In this document: positions 1-5,495 of the stretch, piece after piece
How positions within the stretch are numbered: the first letter of the stretch is position 1
How the letters are laid out: the number at the start of each line of letters is the position of its first letter
From: Clostridiaceae bacterium
GTDB lineage: Bacteria; Bacillota; Clostridia; Oscillospirales; Acutalibacteraceae
Direction: 5' to 3'
NCBI GenBank assembly: GCA_016281115.1
Contig: JAEEHZ010000123.1
Coordinates: 1 to 5,495 of the forward strand
DNA: 5,495 nucleotides
The notes under the pieces: generated by a model
What the model saw: the letters and a program-made list of their open reading frames with translations, nothing else
The model's database searches: none
Told to the model about the DNA's origin: nothing
Position numbers and translations under genes: made by a program

Positions 1-991
1 CTATATCGATCCCCGTCTTTTCACTTAGGATTTTATAGAACAATCCGTCGTCAAGCTTAAAGGTTATTTCACAACATCCGTTGCTCAAATCTATTGAGTT
101 GATCTCACCGTTTTCAATGCACTCGCATTTAGTTATGTTATCGCACAGATCCTGCATTTGGCGTATTTTTTCAGCTTTTGAAGCTGCGCTTTTCACACTG
201 TCATATATGCTCTGTTTTACGGGATCGTCACTATCAAGCATTGAAACCCAAGAAGGCATATTTACACTGACCTTCTTTATCGGGAACTCAAACAGTATTT
301 GTGCAAGAATACGTTTTATTTCATTCTCGTCAAGCTCTGTGCAGCTTATCGGCAACACAGGCACCTGATACTCAGCCGCGAGCTCCGCGGCAAGCTCTAT
401 TGCCTCCTGCGAGCCGGGGTCTACTGTATTGAGAAGTATTATAAAAGGCTTGTTTATCTCTTTTAATTCACTTATTATCTGTCTTTCGGCTTCGCGGTAC
501 TCTTGTGACGGTATATCTGTAATGCTGCCGTCCGTCGTTACCACAAGCCCTATGGTAGAGTGGTCTGTAATAACCTTTCTCGTGCCTGTTTCGGCTGCCA
601 GAGCGAACGGTATTTCCTCTTCGCTCCATGGTGTTCGCACCATTCTGGGAGCTTCGTCTTCAAGATATCCGTTTGCGCCGGGAATAACATAGCCCACACA
701 GTCAATCATTCTCACCTTAAATGAGGTATTATCACCGATATTGATTTCAACTGCCTGCTCGGGAACAAATTTTGGCTCGGTCGTCATAACCGTTTTTCCT
801 GCCGAAGATTGCGGCAGCTCATCAAGAGCTCTTGTACGCTTGTTTTCATCTTCAATGTTGGGTATAACAAGCGTTTCCATAAACTTTTTTATAAATGTTG
901 ACTTGCCGCTGCGCACAGGTCCCACAACACCGATATATATGCTTGAGTCTGTTCGGGTTGCTATGTCTTTATAAAGATTTCTTTCTTCCAT
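1..991 (-). CDS. spoIVA: Stage IV sporulation protein A (SpoIVA), N-terminal 330 residues, runs off left edge
   Basis: SpoIVA is the ATPase that coats the outer forespore membrane in the mother cell and forms the platform for spore coat assembly. The reading frame is open from the ATG at 991 to the window edge. The family is about 490 residues long, so roughly two thirds is present and the C-terminal polymerisation region is missing. Seen directly: N-terminus MEERNLYKDI; a P-loop GVVGPVRSGKST at residues 21-32, with Lys30; the conserved LPQSSAGK segment (59-66) followed by the threonine pair T70-T71 and TEPKF; and a DCVGY box with Asp97 at 97-101. K30, T70/T71 and D97 fall at the same numbers as the catalytic residues known in Bacillus subtilis SpoIVA. 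Further conserved stretches are GTRKVI and HSTIG (136-148) and NTVDP. The start is supported by a Shine-Dalgarno AAAGGCGG at 1002-1009. The gene appears to be monocistronic from its own sporulation promoter. Confidence 0.97.
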   Translation of the reverse strand, partial: MEERNLYKDIATRTDSSIYIGVVGPVRSGKSTFIKKFMETLVIPNIEDENKRTRALDELPQSSAGKTVMTTEPKFVPEQAVEINIGDNTSFKVRMIDCVGYVIPGANGYLEDEAPRMVRTPWSEEEIPFALAAETGTRKVITDHSTIGLVVTTDGSITDIPSQEYREAERQIISELKEINKPFIILLNTVDPGSQEAIELAAELAAEYQVPVLPISCTELDENEIKRILAQILFEFPIKKVSVNMPSWVSMLDSDDPVKQSIYDSVKSAASKAEKIRQMQDLCDNITKCECIENGEINSIDLSNGCCEITFKLDDGLFYKILSEKTGIDI

Positions 992-1023
992 ATGTTTTGT
1001 TCCGCCTTTCATTGTCATTGTTT

Positions 1024-1049
1024 GTACAAATATATGCATATAGTTGTAC
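1024..1049. repeat. 26-bp near-perfect palindrome inside the spoIVA promoter
   Basis: The arms GTACAAATATATG (1024-1036) and CATATAGTTGTAC (1037-1049) pair at 12 of 13 positions. The single mismatch is at 1030/1043. The centre is itself a perfect 12-bp palindrome, TATATGCATATA (1031-1042), and a second perfect 10-bp palindrome, TTTGTACAAA, lies at 1021-1030. The element covers the -10 and most of the spacer of the candidate sigma-E promoter and ends about 32 bases before the start codon. Most of it lies upstream of the predicted transcript start, so it is more likely a DNA site for a dimeric regulator than an RNA hairpin. The protein that would bind is unknown. Confidence 0.6.
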
Positions 1050-1057
1050 CATTATGA
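1029..1057 (-). promoter_or_regulatory. Candidate sigma-E promoter of spoIVA
   Basis: On the minus strand there is a -35-like TCATAAT (1057-1051), then exactly 14 bases, then a -10-like CATATATT (1036-1029). The sigma-E consensus as I recall it for B. subtilis is KMATATT-N14-CATACAMT, so the match is 6 of 7 and 6 of 8 with ideal spacing. Transcription would begin near 1022, giving a leader of about 30 bases that carries the AAAGGCGG ribosome site. B. subtilis spoIVA is known to be transcribed by sigma-E in the mother cell, which agrees. The match comes from reading the bases, not from a scored search. Confidence 0.65.
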
Positions 1058-1070
1058 TAACTACACAAAA

Positions 1071-1121
1071 AACAAAACAAAAAATTCCCTGCACGCAATT
1101 AATTACAAATTGAGTGCAGGG
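1071..1121 (-). terminator. Intrinsic terminator of the lipoprotein gene
   Basis: On the minus strand, CCCTGCAC (1121-1114) pairs with GTGCAGGG (1094-1087). After one mismatched pair, CAATT pairs with AATTG across a 7-base loop. The stem is followed by AATTTTTTGTTTTGTT, a T-rich tract. The hairpin starts 23 bases after the TGA stop of the lipoprotein gene and about 14 bases before the -35 of the spoIVA promoter, so it insulates sporulation-specific spoIVA transcription from the upstream gene. Confidence 0.88.
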
Positions 1122-1144
1122 ATAATATTTATATATCTTATTTA

Positions 1145-1699
1145 TCAATCTACGGTAATGCTTGCTATAATTGCCTGAACATCAGCGTCTGTAAGAGCTA
1201 TTTTGCCCTCGGACATTTCAAGCCAAATGCTTATCTGGAACTGATCTTCGCCTTCTTCGCCTGTCCACAATGTAGCAATGGGATAACCTATGCTTTTCGC
1301 GGTAAAGCCGTTCCAGGTGCGTCCGCCTATTTCCATCGGCTCAAGATCAACAGGCTCGTCATACCACTCGGAAGACGGTGCTGAAAGATATGAGTCTTTG
1401 TCATAATAATAAATGATCATATAAGGATGTGAAAGTATATCAAGCTCGCTTTCGCCGCCCTTGCAGATCTCGACCTTTGTCGGGTCTGTACTGTCACTGT
1501 CGGAAGAAAACATATCGGTCATCTTAAATGCTTTCCATCCTGCCGGAACATCTACACTGAATTTTGTTGTGTCATATTTGGTCGTGCTTGCCGCGATATC
1601 TTCCGATGAAGCGCTTGTAAGGTCTTTGGTATCTCCCCCGCACGCTGCCAAAGCAAGCAGCATAGCAATAGCCAAAACGGCTGCCAACAGTTTTTTCAT
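1145..1699 (-). CDS. Putative secreted lipoprotein of unknown function
   Basis: This encodes a 184-residue protein with a classic lipoprotein signal: two lysines after the start Met, a hydrophobic stretch (residues 4-19) and the lipobox LAAC with Cys20 as the lipidation site. An acidic, Ser/Thr-rich linker follows (about 21-44). The mature domain starts at FSVDVPAGW (47-55), a pattern common in small secreted domains of the Mog1/PsbP-like fold. It then alternates aromatic-rich strands such as MIIYYYD (94-100) and a closing ALTDADVQAIIASITVD helix/strand. The fold assignment is an inference from that pattern, and no catalytic residues are evident. The start is fixed by a good Shine-Dalgarno AAAGGAG (1709-1715) nine bases before the ATG. 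The gene has its own sigma-A-type promoter and its own terminator, so it forms a single-gene unit. It is probably anchored to the outer face of the membrane; its role is unknown. Confidence 0.87.
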   Translation of the reverse strand: MKKLLAAVLAIAMLLALAACGGDTKDLTSASSEDIAASTTKYDTTKFSVDVPAGWKAFKMTDMFSSDSDSTDPTKVEICKGGESELDILSHPYMIIYYYDKDSYLSAPSSEWYDEPVDLEPMEIGGRTWNGFTAKSIGYPIATLWTGEEGEDQFQISIWLEMSEGKIALTDADVQAIIASITVD

Positions 1700-1776
1700 G
1701 GTTCATTTCTCCTTTAAAATTATTTATGTACACCGGCAAAGCCGATAAACACCGCTTAAATATTTCCTTTAATTGG

Positions 1777-1804
1777 ATTATACACAAAGTCAGCGTAACA
1801 TCAA
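1777..1804 (-). promoter_or_regulatory. Sigma-A-type promoter of the lipoprotein gene
   Basis: On the minus strand a -35 box TTGATG (1804-1799) is separated by 16 bases from a perfect -10 box TATAAT (1782-1777). Transcription would begin near 1770, leaving a leader of about 70 bases before the ATG at 1699. That leader contains only a small CGGC/GCCG hairpin (1734-1744) and the ribosome binding site; I see no riboswitch in it. The promoter lies just beyond the end of the hydE-like remnant. Confidence 0.75.
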
Positions 1805-1832
1805 TAATTGTTAAAACATTGTAATATAATAA

Positions 1833-2069
1833 TTATTTCTTTACGTCTCCCCTGTCAACGCACACGCTGTATCCTGCTTTGAATACGATATTTTGAAGCT
1901 TTTCATAGTGTGTCTTGTCCGCAGTTTCGTGCCGCAGCAGATATCTGTCGGCCCCTGCGTCAAAAAGGGATTTATAAGACTCACGGCTTCTCTCGCCCAA
2001 AGACAGCGCCCCGTCATCTACGTTATTATTCTCTCTTAATTTTTTAACTGTTTTTCTATATTCAACAAA
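1833..2069 (-). pseudogene. hydE: Remnant of [FeFe]-hydrogenase maturase HydE, internally deleted
   Basis: An open stretch of 78 codons ends in TAA at 1833-1835 and is preceded in frame by TAA at 2072-2070. It has no ATG or GTG codon and no ribosome site. Its middle reads LSLGERSRESYK, then DAGADRYLLRHETAD and HYEKL. These closely match the signature block in the middle of the radical-SAM barrel of HydE (Thermotoga maritima HydE has TLSLGE and GADRYLLRHETAN here). In intact HydE the next residues begin a long stretch leading to the C-terminal half. Here the frame instead runs directly into KAGYSVCVDRGDVKK and stops, which resembles the HydE C-terminus. The CxxxCxxC cluster motif is absent because the N-terminal third is missing. 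The likeliest reading is a decayed hydE that lost its 5' part and most of its second half. The HydE match in the middle is firm; the C-terminal assignment is weaker. Confidence 0.65.
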
Positions 2070-2083
2070 TTATATTTCTCATT

Positions 2084-3337
2084 TTACAAAAGCCTGTCGG
2101 CAGCAAGCATAATACCGAGCTTTGCACTGTGAAAATTAAGTCCGCCCTGCAAAAAAGCCGCATAAGGTTCTCTCAAGGGTCCGTCTGCGGAAAGCTCAGA
2201 CGTTGCACCCAGTGTAAACGCACCTGCCGCCATAATAATTTTATTGTCGTAACCCGGCATATCGGAAGGCTCGGGAGTTACAAAGCTGTCAACGGGAGCA
2301 GCCTGCTGAATACCTTTGCAAAAGTTTATAAGCGCCTGTTCGCTTTCCGTTATAACCGCCTGAATTATATCTCCGCGTTTTTCGTTATACCGCGGCATGA
2401 CCTTAAAGCCCATAAGCTCAAACAAGGCGGCAGCAAAAACAGCTGTTTTCAAGTTTTCACCCGTAACGTGCGGCGCGTTAAACGCACCCATAAGCATTTC
2501 TCTGTTAAGACCGAGCGTTGCCCCAACTTCTTTGCCGAGTCCCGGCGTTGTAAGACGGTACGCGCATTTTTCAACAAGGTCTTTTTTTCCTGCAATGTAG
2601 CCGCCTGTCGGAGATATTCCCCCGCCTGCGTTTTTTATCAGCGAGCCCGCCATAATATCTACGCCGTATTTAAGCGGAGAATCGTATTCCGTAAACTCGC
2701 CGTAGCAATTATCGAGCATAACTATGGCAGTCGGGGCTTTATTTTTGCCTGTGGATGCGAGCTTTGCGATTGTATCATTAACAAGTGAAGGCCTCAGGTC
2801 ATAACCTATTGACCTTTGGATATACAGCACCTTTACATCAGACGTTATTCTCTCATTTATTGCGTCATAATCGGGTGTGCCGTCAGGCAATAAAGGAATA
2901 TAGTCAAATTCTATTCCAAAATCTTTAAGCGAGCCATCGCATTTTTCGTCTCCGAAGCCCAATACTCCCAAAAGGGTATCGTATGGCTTTCCCGTCAGGC
3001 AAACGATCTTGTCACCGGGTCTCAGAAGACCGAAAAGCGCCACTGTCAGCGCATGAGTACCGCACACAAAATTATGCCTTACAAGGGCGTCCTCGGCGTC
3101 AAATACGTACGAATATATTTCGTCTAAGGCCTCTCTTCCCCGGTCGCCGTAGCCGTAACCCGTTGATGCAAAAAAGTTGCTTTCGCTTACTTTTGCCTTT
3201 TGGAACGCCATTAGCATCTTTTGCTGGTTATATTCTTGTATGCTCTCAATTTCCTCAAACTGTTTACGGCACATTTTAAGCGCCTGATCGGCTAATTCCA
3301 GTGTTTTATTCTTAAACTCAAAACCCGAATATATCAT
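2084..3337 (-). CDS. ynbB: PLP-dependent 'aluminium resistance' family protein (methionine gamma-lyase-like, YnbB)
   Basis: This is a 417-residue fold-type I PLP enzyme of the family named aluminium resistance protein, also annotated as methionine gamma-lyase family; it is related to Cys/Met-metabolism lyases. Its true substrate is not established. Seen: an N-terminal helical part ending in NQQKML (37-42); the family hallmark STGYGYGDRGREALDEIY (58-75); a CGTHAL cofactor-phosphate loop (92-97); MLDNCYGEF (207-215), where Asp209 should contact the pyridine nitrogen; and GSLIKNAGGG (231-240), where Lys235 should form the Schiff base. Length is typical and there is no break. The start ATG is preceded by GGGG (3344-3347) six bases upstream, a weaker ribosome site than its neighbours have. 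It starts 28 bases after the lipid kinase gene, so it is probably the last intact gene of that operon. No terminator is evident after its stop. The symbol follows the B. subtilis homologue. Confidence 0.92.
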   Translation of the reverse strand: MIYSGFEFKNKTLELADQALKMCRKQFEEIESIQEYNQQKMLMAFQKAKVSESNFFASTGYGYGDRGREALDEIYSYVFDAEDALVRHNFVCGTHALTVALFGLLRPGDKIVCLTGKPYDTLLGVLGFGDEKCDGSLKDFGIEFDYIPLLPDGTPDYDAINERITSDVKVLYIQRSIGYDLRPSLVNDTIAKLASTGKNKAPTAIVMLDNCYGEFTEYDSPLKYGVDIMAGSLIKNAGGGISPTGGYIAGKKDLVEKCAYRLTTPGLGKEVGATLGLNREMLMGAFNAPHVTGENLKTAVFAAALFELMGFKVMPRYNEKRGDIIQAVITESEQALINFCKGIQQAAPVDSFVTPEPSDMPGYDNKIIMAAGAFTLGATSELSADGPLREPYAAFLQGGLNFHSAKLGIMLAADRLL

Positions 3338-3365
3338 TTTTATCCCCGTTGTTTTATATATTTAC

Positions 3366-4337
3366 TTACTGTGCTGTTGCATTATGTATTTTTTCTTGAT
3401 TTTCTTTTACAAATCCGTCCTCTACGATCGGGCAAGCTCCCGCAGGCACCATAAAGTTGACCGCCTCGGGAACAACTTCTGCGACAAAATGATTGTTTTC
3501 CACTATTTCGCCGTCGAGCGTTATTGCAAAGCCCTCGGGTGCGATGACCTCCACCTTTTTGCCGCGTTTGTATTTCATGATCGATGCAAACTCGGGATTA
3601 TCAAGATGCTTTCCGTCTGTATAATCCTTTACAAGCTTTATAAATTTAAACCTTGATACCGGCGTAATAAGGCACACGTCGAGCATACCGTCGTCTAAAG
3701 TTGCTTTAGGCGCACATCTGAAAGCGCCGCCCACATATTGTGCGTTGGCTATGGTGCAAAGAAGCATTTTATCTTCATTAAGAGGAATACCGTCTACCTT
3801 TACAACACATTCGTTTTTCATAGCCGTAAACAAGGCTTTAACAACACCTGTAGTATATGCGCGTTTTCCGCCGATTATAGGCTTGCGGCGAACATTTGTC
3901 ATAGTTTGGCAAACTGCGGTGTCAAAGCCAAAGTTTACAATGTTAACAGAATATCTGTCTCTTACTTTTATTACGTCAATTTTGTGCGGTGTTCCGTTTA
4001 TAAGATTATCTATATTCAAGAATTTTTCGATTCCGCCGTAATACTTGACAAAATCGTTTCCGCTTCCGCAAGCATAAATCGACACATAAGCATAAGGAAA
4101 TCCTACAACTCCGTTTATGACCTCATTGAGCGTACCGTCTCCGCCGCAGGCATAAAAGCAAACTTCTTCGTGATGGGCAGAACAGTATTGCTTGATAAAA
4201 CGGGTAGCGTCTCTCGGAGCCGTAGTACGGTAGATCTCGTAGTCAATCGTATTGTCGTATTTTTTCAGGCTTTCGTGAATGATATTTTCGTGATCAGTTT
4301 GTCCTGCCTTGGGATTTACTATAAATATGTGCTTCAT
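3366..4337 (-). CDS. Diacylglycerol/lipid kinase family protein (DagK/YegS/LCB5 type)
   Basis: This is a 323-residue soluble lipid kinase that should transfer phosphate from ATP to a diacylglycerol-like or other lipid alcohol at the inner membrane face. Motifs seen in order: NPKAG (residues 8-12) at the start of the catalytic domain; the nucleotide-binding GGDGTLNEV (65-73); IYACGSGNDF (87-96), the GTGND equivalent; NFGFDTAV (135-142); APKATLDDGMLDV (209-221); and LDGE (274-277), the conserved acidic turn of the C-terminal beta-domain. Length fits the family. The start is fixed by a perfect AGGAGG (4347-4352) nine bases upstream. It begins 28 bases after the membrane-protein gene and ends 28 bases before the PLP-enzyme gene, so all are probably cotranscribed. 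Family members include the essential DgkB, which recycles diacylglycerol in Gram-positives, and YegS-like kinases of unclear substrate. Sequence alone does not decide between them. Confidence 0.94.
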   Translation of the reverse strand: MKHIFIVNPKAGQTDHENIIHESLKKYDNTIDYEIYRTTAPRDATRFIKQYCSAHHEEVCFYACGGDGTLNEVINGVVGFPYAYVSIYACGSGNDFVKYYGGIEKFLNIDNLINGTPHKIDVIKVRDRYSVNIVNFGFDTAVCQTMTNVRRKPIIGGKRAYTTGVVKALFTAMKNECVVKVDGIPLNEDKMLLCTIANAQYVGGAFRCAPKATLDDGMLDVCLITPVSRFKFIKLVKDYTDGKHLDNPEFASIMKYKRGKKVEVIAPEGFAITLDGEIVENNHFVAEVVPEAVNFMVPAGACPIVEDGFVKENQEKIHNATAQ

Positions 4338-4365
4338 TTTCGGCGTCCTCCTAAAAAATTGGTTT

Positions 4366-5031
4366 TTAACAAAAGCTTAACGATGCAAGCATTATTCCGA
4401 TAAAATATAATCCGCTGTTCATTCGTAAAATTAATTTGGACTTACGAAAAATTTTATATGTAACAAGCAAATAATCGGATATCATAAACATAATAAGTCC
4501 TATTCCGAATATTTTCTCAGATAATTCAGTACCGGTTACGGCAATGGCAATACCGAGACTTCCGTGTAAGGTTACCGTTATAAGATATATGGGTAGCTTT
4601 ATACCATATTTTTTATAATTCATTTTTAAAAACTTAATCGCTAAAAGATATGAAACAAAAACCGCTGCAAAAATTATTGCACACCACCACACTTGTGAAA
4701 AGGCGATATTATTATTTGCGAGCAATAAAAACGAATATACAGTAAAGCATAGGTTTCCGACAGAGAAAACGACCGCTCCCTTTACAAAATCAAAAAGCAG
4801 GATAATATCCGCAAAAAAACAAAATACAAAGGCGCAAAGTGCCATTATGCTCATAAGGCTCAATACTGTACCGTTTGCAAAAAAGCAAATAAGAAAGTTT
4901 GTAACAAACATTGCAGAAAGAGCAGTTTTGTTTACGGCGCGTTTTGTGAAATTGCCGCCTGTCTCGTTTTTAAAATAGAAAAGCAACAGTAAAACATACA
5001 ATGAACAAAATATTATGTAAAACAGCTTCAT
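4366..5031 (-). CDS. YhhN/TMEM86-family integral membrane protein (lysoplasmalogenase-like)
   Basis: This is a 221-residue, strongly hydrophobic protein with about seven or eight predicted membrane segments (around residues 3-20, 38-52, 57-80, 84-105, 112-134, 146-166, 173-193, 204-220). Features resembling the YhhN family (TMEM86; some members hydrolyse the vinyl-ether bond of lysoplasmalogens) are the acidic FFADIILL (72-79) followed by a helix ending SVGNLCFTVYSF, and GIGLIMFMISDYLL (176-189), with Asp186 in the typical 'SD' position near the C-terminus. Many members have Gly-Asp where this one has Ala74-Asp75. The start has AAGGAGG (5039-5045) seven bases upstream. That site overlaps the stop codon of the SH3-protein gene (5046-5044), so translation is probably coupled. 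Many anaerobic clostridia make plasmalogens, so a plasmalogen-related substrate is plausible, but activity is not shown. The family call rests on pattern recognition, without a profile search. Confidence 0.78.
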   Translation of the reverse strand: MKLFYIIFCSLYVLLLLFYFKNETGGNFTKRAVNKTALSAMFVTNFLICFFANGTVLSLMSIMALCAFVFCFFADIILLFDFVKGAVVFSVGNLCFTVYSFLLLANNNIAFSQVWWCAIIFAAVFVSYLLAIKFLKMNYKKYGIKLPIYLITVTLHGSLGIAIAVTGTELSEKIFGIGLIMFMISDYLLVTYKIFRKSKLILRMNSGLYFIGIMLASLSFC

Positions 5032-5043
5032 AAAATTTCCTCC

Positions 5044-5495
5044 TTAATTACAGCATCCCGGTAATGTGAAACCGTGTTTGTTTCTGCTGCCGTCGCGTGT
5101 GTATTCGCCAAAGAAAAAAACTTCAAGCTCATCTATTCTGCGGTAAAGAAGTCCTGATACGCAGCTGCCGCCCGCTTTGTGCCACTGCAAAAACTCCGCG
5201 GCAAAGGTATTCATTTTTATATTGGCAAGGCTTCCTGTTGCGCTTGCGTTATAGTTAACAAGGTATTTTGAACTGCAATAACCTATTAAACCGCTTGAAA
5301 GCTTTATTTTATACCAGCTTGTATTGTAAAGCTTTGTGTCGGCAAGTGTAACTGTATCTCCGTTTTTGAGTACCGCCACAATATTATAGTCTGTTCCCGG
5401 ACCCGAGCGAACATTAAGAGAGTCATCTACATTTACTCTCATAACATCGCCAACCTTGGGTTCTGCGGCGACAGCATTGCTGTCTTTGGACGAAG
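5044..5495 (-). CDS. Bacterial SH3-domain (SH3b) protein, C-terminal 149 residues, 5' end beyond right edge
   Basis: The frame is open to the right edge, so the Met codon at 5442 is internal to the domain and not the true start. The visible part begins with a linker (SSKDSNAVAAEPKVGDV). An SH3 type 3 domain follows at about residues 14-80: LNVRSGPGTDYNIV (26-39), a KNGDTV turn (43-48), SWYKIKL (59-65) and GLIGYCSSKYL (68-78). Such domains usually bind peptidoglycan or cell-wall peptides and sit on secreted wall hydrolases or surface proteins. A signal peptide or catalytic domain may lie outside the window. After the SH3 domain there is a 60-residue tail (about 90-149) that I do not recognise; it contains YRRIDELEVFFFGEY and ends GCCN. 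This tail carries no second SH3 repeat. The gene ends 12 bases before the membrane-protein gene and appears to lead the operon seen here. Confidence 0.85.
   Translation of the reverse strand, partial: SSKDSNAVAAEPKVGDVMRVNVDDSLNVRSGPGTDYNIVAVLKNGDTVTLADTKLYNTSWYKIKLSSGLIGYCSSKYLVNYNASATGSLANIKMNTFAAEFLQWHKAGGSCVSGLLYRRIDELEVFFFGEYTRDGSRNKHGFTLPGCCN

Noticed and set aside
1733..1745. Small hairpin CGGC-AAA-GCCG in the leader of the lipoprotein gene
   Set aside because: It has only four base pairs and no T-tract, so it is too short to call a terminator or riboswitch.
1803..1832. AT-rich inverted segments between the hydE remnant and the lipoprotein promoter, considered as an operon terminator
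   Set aside because: The possible stems are four or five A/T-rich pairs without a clear T-tract; there is no credible intrinsic terminator.
2129..2788. Long plus-strand open frame of 219 codons opposite the PLP-enzyme gene
   Set aside because: It lies entirely antisense to a gene with a clear family match, has no plausible ribosome site, and its Cys/Arg/Lys-rich translation matches nothing I recognise. It is a shadow of the codon bias of the minus-strand gene.
3738..4403. Plus-strand open frame of 221 codons opposite the lipid kinase
   Set aside because: It is antisense to the DagK-family gene and its translation shows no domain. The minus-strand gene explains the sequence fully.
5028..5132. 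Small 34-codon minus-strand ORF overlapping the SH3-protein tail and ending in an ATGA overlap with the YhhN-like gene
   Set aside because: The overlap is suggestive, but there is no ribosome site before its ATG at 5132. The SH3 frame is continuous through the region and runs to its own stop next to the downstream Shine-Dalgarno.
5044..5442. Reading the SH3 protein as a complete 132-residue protein starting at the Met at 5442
   Set aside because: The frame continues upstream to the window edge with typical linker sequence and the first SH3 strand (KVGDVMRV). There is no ribosome site before that Met, so it is internal.

Overview
The window comes from an anaerobic, spore-forming member of the Firmicutes, most likely class Clostridia. 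Four things point there: a spoIVA gene with a candidate sigma-E promoter, a remnant resembling the [FeFe]-hydrogenase maturase hydE, AGGAGG-type ribosome binding sites, and clostridial-looking protein sequences. The exact genus cannot be read from the window. All supported genes lie on the minus strand, so transcription runs from high to low coordinates.

From right to left, the first block (5495 to 2084) looks like one operon. It holds the 3' end of a gene for a bacterial SH3-domain protein, a YhhN/TMEM86-family membrane protein (lysoplasmalogenase-like), a diacylglycerol/lipid kinase of the DagK/YegS family, and a PLP-dependent protein of the 'aluminium resistance' (YnbB, methionine gamma-lyase-like) family. 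The gaps are 12, 28 and 28 bases, and one Shine-Dalgarno overlaps the preceding stop codon. Two of the four genes have lipid-related family assignments, so a membrane-lipid role is a reasonable but unproven idea.

The next stretch (2083 to 1716) has no intact gene. It holds a 78-codon open stretch without a usable start that matches the middle of HydE, apparently joined to a HydE-like C-terminus. This looks like a hydrogenase-maturase pseudogene with a large internal deletion. It is followed by a good sigma-A promoter for a stand-alone lipoprotein gene (1699 to 1145), which ends at a strong intrinsic terminator (about 1121 to 1071).

Immediately after the terminator comes a candidate sigma-E promoter carrying a 26-bp near-perfect palindrome, then spoIVA (from 991 off the left edge), which encodes the ATPase that builds the base of the spore coat.

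I see no CRISPR array, tRNA, rRNA, insertion sequence or clear novel defence system. The most unusual items are the hydE remnant, the palindrome inside the spoIVA promoter, and the unrecognised cysteine-containing tail of the SH3 protein.
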